A stretch of 64,000 nt of DNA, taken from Atrichornis clamosus (Eukaryota > Chordata > Aves > Passeriformes > Menuridae). Both the position numbers and the translations under genes were made by a program. Every line of letters starts with the position of its first letter. The first letter of the stretch is position 1. The notes under the pieces are model-generated. The model was not told where the DNA came from and did no database searches. It saw only the letters and a program-made list of their open reading frames with translations. The stretch is taken from positions 1 to 64,000 of the forward strand of contig WBMZ01008684.1 in the NCBI GenBank assembly GCA_013400975.1. Direction: 5' to 3'. Positions 62,095 to 64,000 of the stretch are shown here, in pieces.

Positions 62095-64000
62095 CACTAA
62101 AGACATGTCTGGGTCAGATACAAAACTATAGTTGTTAGGGAAATCATCTGGGAACCATGATTTCATTTGCAAATGTGCTTCAGTGACTTGGTGTTCGTGT
62201 TAATCCTGTCCACTAATTTCTCCTTGCTGCATCATATCACCCTATTGGCAGAAGCCAAGGTCCTAAATTTCATTCATTTATAAGGGATTCACCTGTTTAG
62301 CTGGTGAATGATCCTTAACCATGTGTTTTCAGGAATAGTGAAGTGAAATAATTTGGGGACTGGATATCTAATAGAGAAGGTGTAATATCCCCTGAGTCTC
62401 AAAAGACCATTGTCATCTATCATGAATAACTGCATTGTTCCTGCTAGGATAGCCAGCATGCCTGGCAGACTTTGTGTGAAGAAATTGGAAGATACATAAT
62501 AGTACCTTGCAGCTGAAAAAGATCAGCATCTTCTGTGGACTAGGTAGCAGTGCCAAGGAGAAAACTCACCCCGAGGTTTACAGGGTCAATAGCGTGGAGA
62601 AAAACTTGTCCCTAGGATATCCTTGTCCATTGTATGTAGGTTTTTTTTTTTTTCTTCTTTTTGTACTAGATACTGGTTATAAAACACCTTGTAGTCTCTT
62701 CAAGCGTCAGAACTCATCTGAGCGGGTGATAAACGGTGTCTCACAGATTGGAAAGGTTGCTGCTATATATCTTCACAGAGCTCTTCAGCGCCACATAAAA
62801 CACGGGAAGGAAGCAGCAGAAGCAGTATTCATGCCTTTTTGCCAAGAAGGCTTGGCAGTGCTGATTAGGATAAGAGCAGGATTTTAAGCATACTTCTTTT
62901 TTCATTAGGATGTTTCAAGTTACCAAATTCAGCTCTCAATTCATATCAACTCACAATAGATACCTGCATGTAGCACTGGTCTCTCTCCTGAACTTTACAG
63001 CAAAGCTAACAAACCTGGCTAATTCTGTTGAAATCAGAGCATTACTATGAATTTATTGTCTCTAGTGTCTTAGTACTTGCATGCCTTGGTTCTATTGCTG
63101 CCTTAGATGGATTTTTCTTACAAGCATTAAAGTGATCACTTTAAGTAGGTCTATGTTTAGCCTATTAAGGGAAGAGAATCTGCCTAAAAGGTTAATACAT
63201 CCCAGTGGAAACCATTCTGGCAGTGTTACCTATGTGGATATACAGATGAAGCATACATTCTCTTTGGTCCTAAATAAAGCATTGATTATTTTGGTCATTT
63301 GTTGAGTTGGAAGCCTCCTTGGATGAGACCCAGAATGATACTTGTACTTTGGAAAAGTACTACTAATAACCATAACCACAACTTTCTTCAGTAAATGTAG
63401 TAAGTATTTATTTTTCCTTTCAAGCATAAACTTTAAGAACACTAGTACTGTTACAAAATGAAGGTGAGGAAATTATATGTCCTGTAATGAGATCTGACTG
63501 TTAAAATGCCATAGTGTACAGAAAAAATTAATATGGTCATTTGCCAAGTAGTTCATAATGGTCACTTGGTGGCAGATTTGAGCAGGTGTCTTTTTCAGTG
63601 GTCAGAGTTAAATAAAAACATATAATTCTTAATGTTGAGCTGTCCATATTTAAAGAGTAATTACTTTTTGTACGCTGGATTGATGATGCCGCAAAAATCC
63701 TCTTTTGATAATTCTCATAGAATCATTACAGTAAAGAATAGGCAAATTTCCCGTTCCCTCTCCTTTCTCTTCCCTTCTCTGTTCCAGCAAGATGTATTTC
63801 CTTGGTCATCACAGAGAATATTTTGTAGGTACATAAAGGTAATTTTCTATCAGAAGTTTTCATTATATTAAATTGGAGACCTGGCGTGCCTGTGATCTGT
63901 GATAAGAGACACTAAGGAAAAACACCAGGTAGGCATAACTCCACTGTAATTGAGGAAAGCAGAGTGAAATAATGGTTATAAAAGTTGTACCCACAGACTA

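Larger units (their letters stand above)
57929..64000. other. Unique non-coding DNA, right end
   Basis: No gene or transposon is recognised. It holds three short tandem duplications (58282, 59684, 62053), a T13 run at 62641-62653 and an AT-rich ATA-type run at about 61789-61808. The 126-codon plus frame at 62507-62887 crosses the T-run as a phenylalanine run and has no recognisable domain. Confidence 0.6.

Noticed and set aside
1..64000. CRISPR arrays, operons, prophage or insertion sequences
   Set aside because: No regularly spaced repeats or dense gene layout; the CR1 content and AT-rich non-coding sequence indicate a bird nuclear genome.

Overview
The window looks like non-coding nuclear DNA of a bird. 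The evidence is the repeat content: every recognisable interspersed repeat is a CR1 LINE, mostly 5'-truncated 3' ends of types familiar from bird genomes (3' ends resembling TTCCAACC...ATTCTGTGAT), and no Alu, L1 or mammalian SINE sequence was recognised. The sequence is AT-rich, stops are dense in all frames, and no multi-exon gene, tRNA, rRNA, CRISPR array, operon or phage gene can be supported. It is best read as a large intron or an intergenic stretch. The species and locus cannot be named from the sequence.

Layout: 1-6094 unique DNA with one weakly coding-like ORF (3034-3285, minus); 6095-6552 old CR1 (+); 6553-9942 unique, with an 11-bp-arm hairpin near 9784; 9943-10083 CR1 tail (+); 10084-15727 unique, with a GC-richer patch at about 12350-12620; 15728-16174 CR1 (+) whose ORF2 C-terminal frame is still open; 16175-22630 unique; 22631-23052 CR1 (+); 23053-26825 unique; 26826-27463 CR1 (+) with an ORF2 relic and an apparent internal deletion; 27464-38280 unique, with a GC/CpG-richer patch at about 32070-32345 and a near-perfect palindrome at 33357; 38281-38332 and 38681-38997 two minus-strand CR1 pieces, the second duplicated around a single N; 38998-45859 unique, with GC-richer patches at about 41400-41900 and 43195-43340; 45860-46205 a very diverged minus-strand CR1/L3-like relic; 46206-57887 unique, with CA/TA microsatellites; 57888-57928 a tiny CR1 tail (+); 57929-64000 unique.

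The most useful practical observation is the 38724-38997 duplication flanking one ambiguous base, which is probably an unmerged assembly overlap and not biology. I found no convincing undescribed biological system. The remaining findings are repeat-history details, short slippage duplications, structured sites and a few ORFs that need comparative data to judge.
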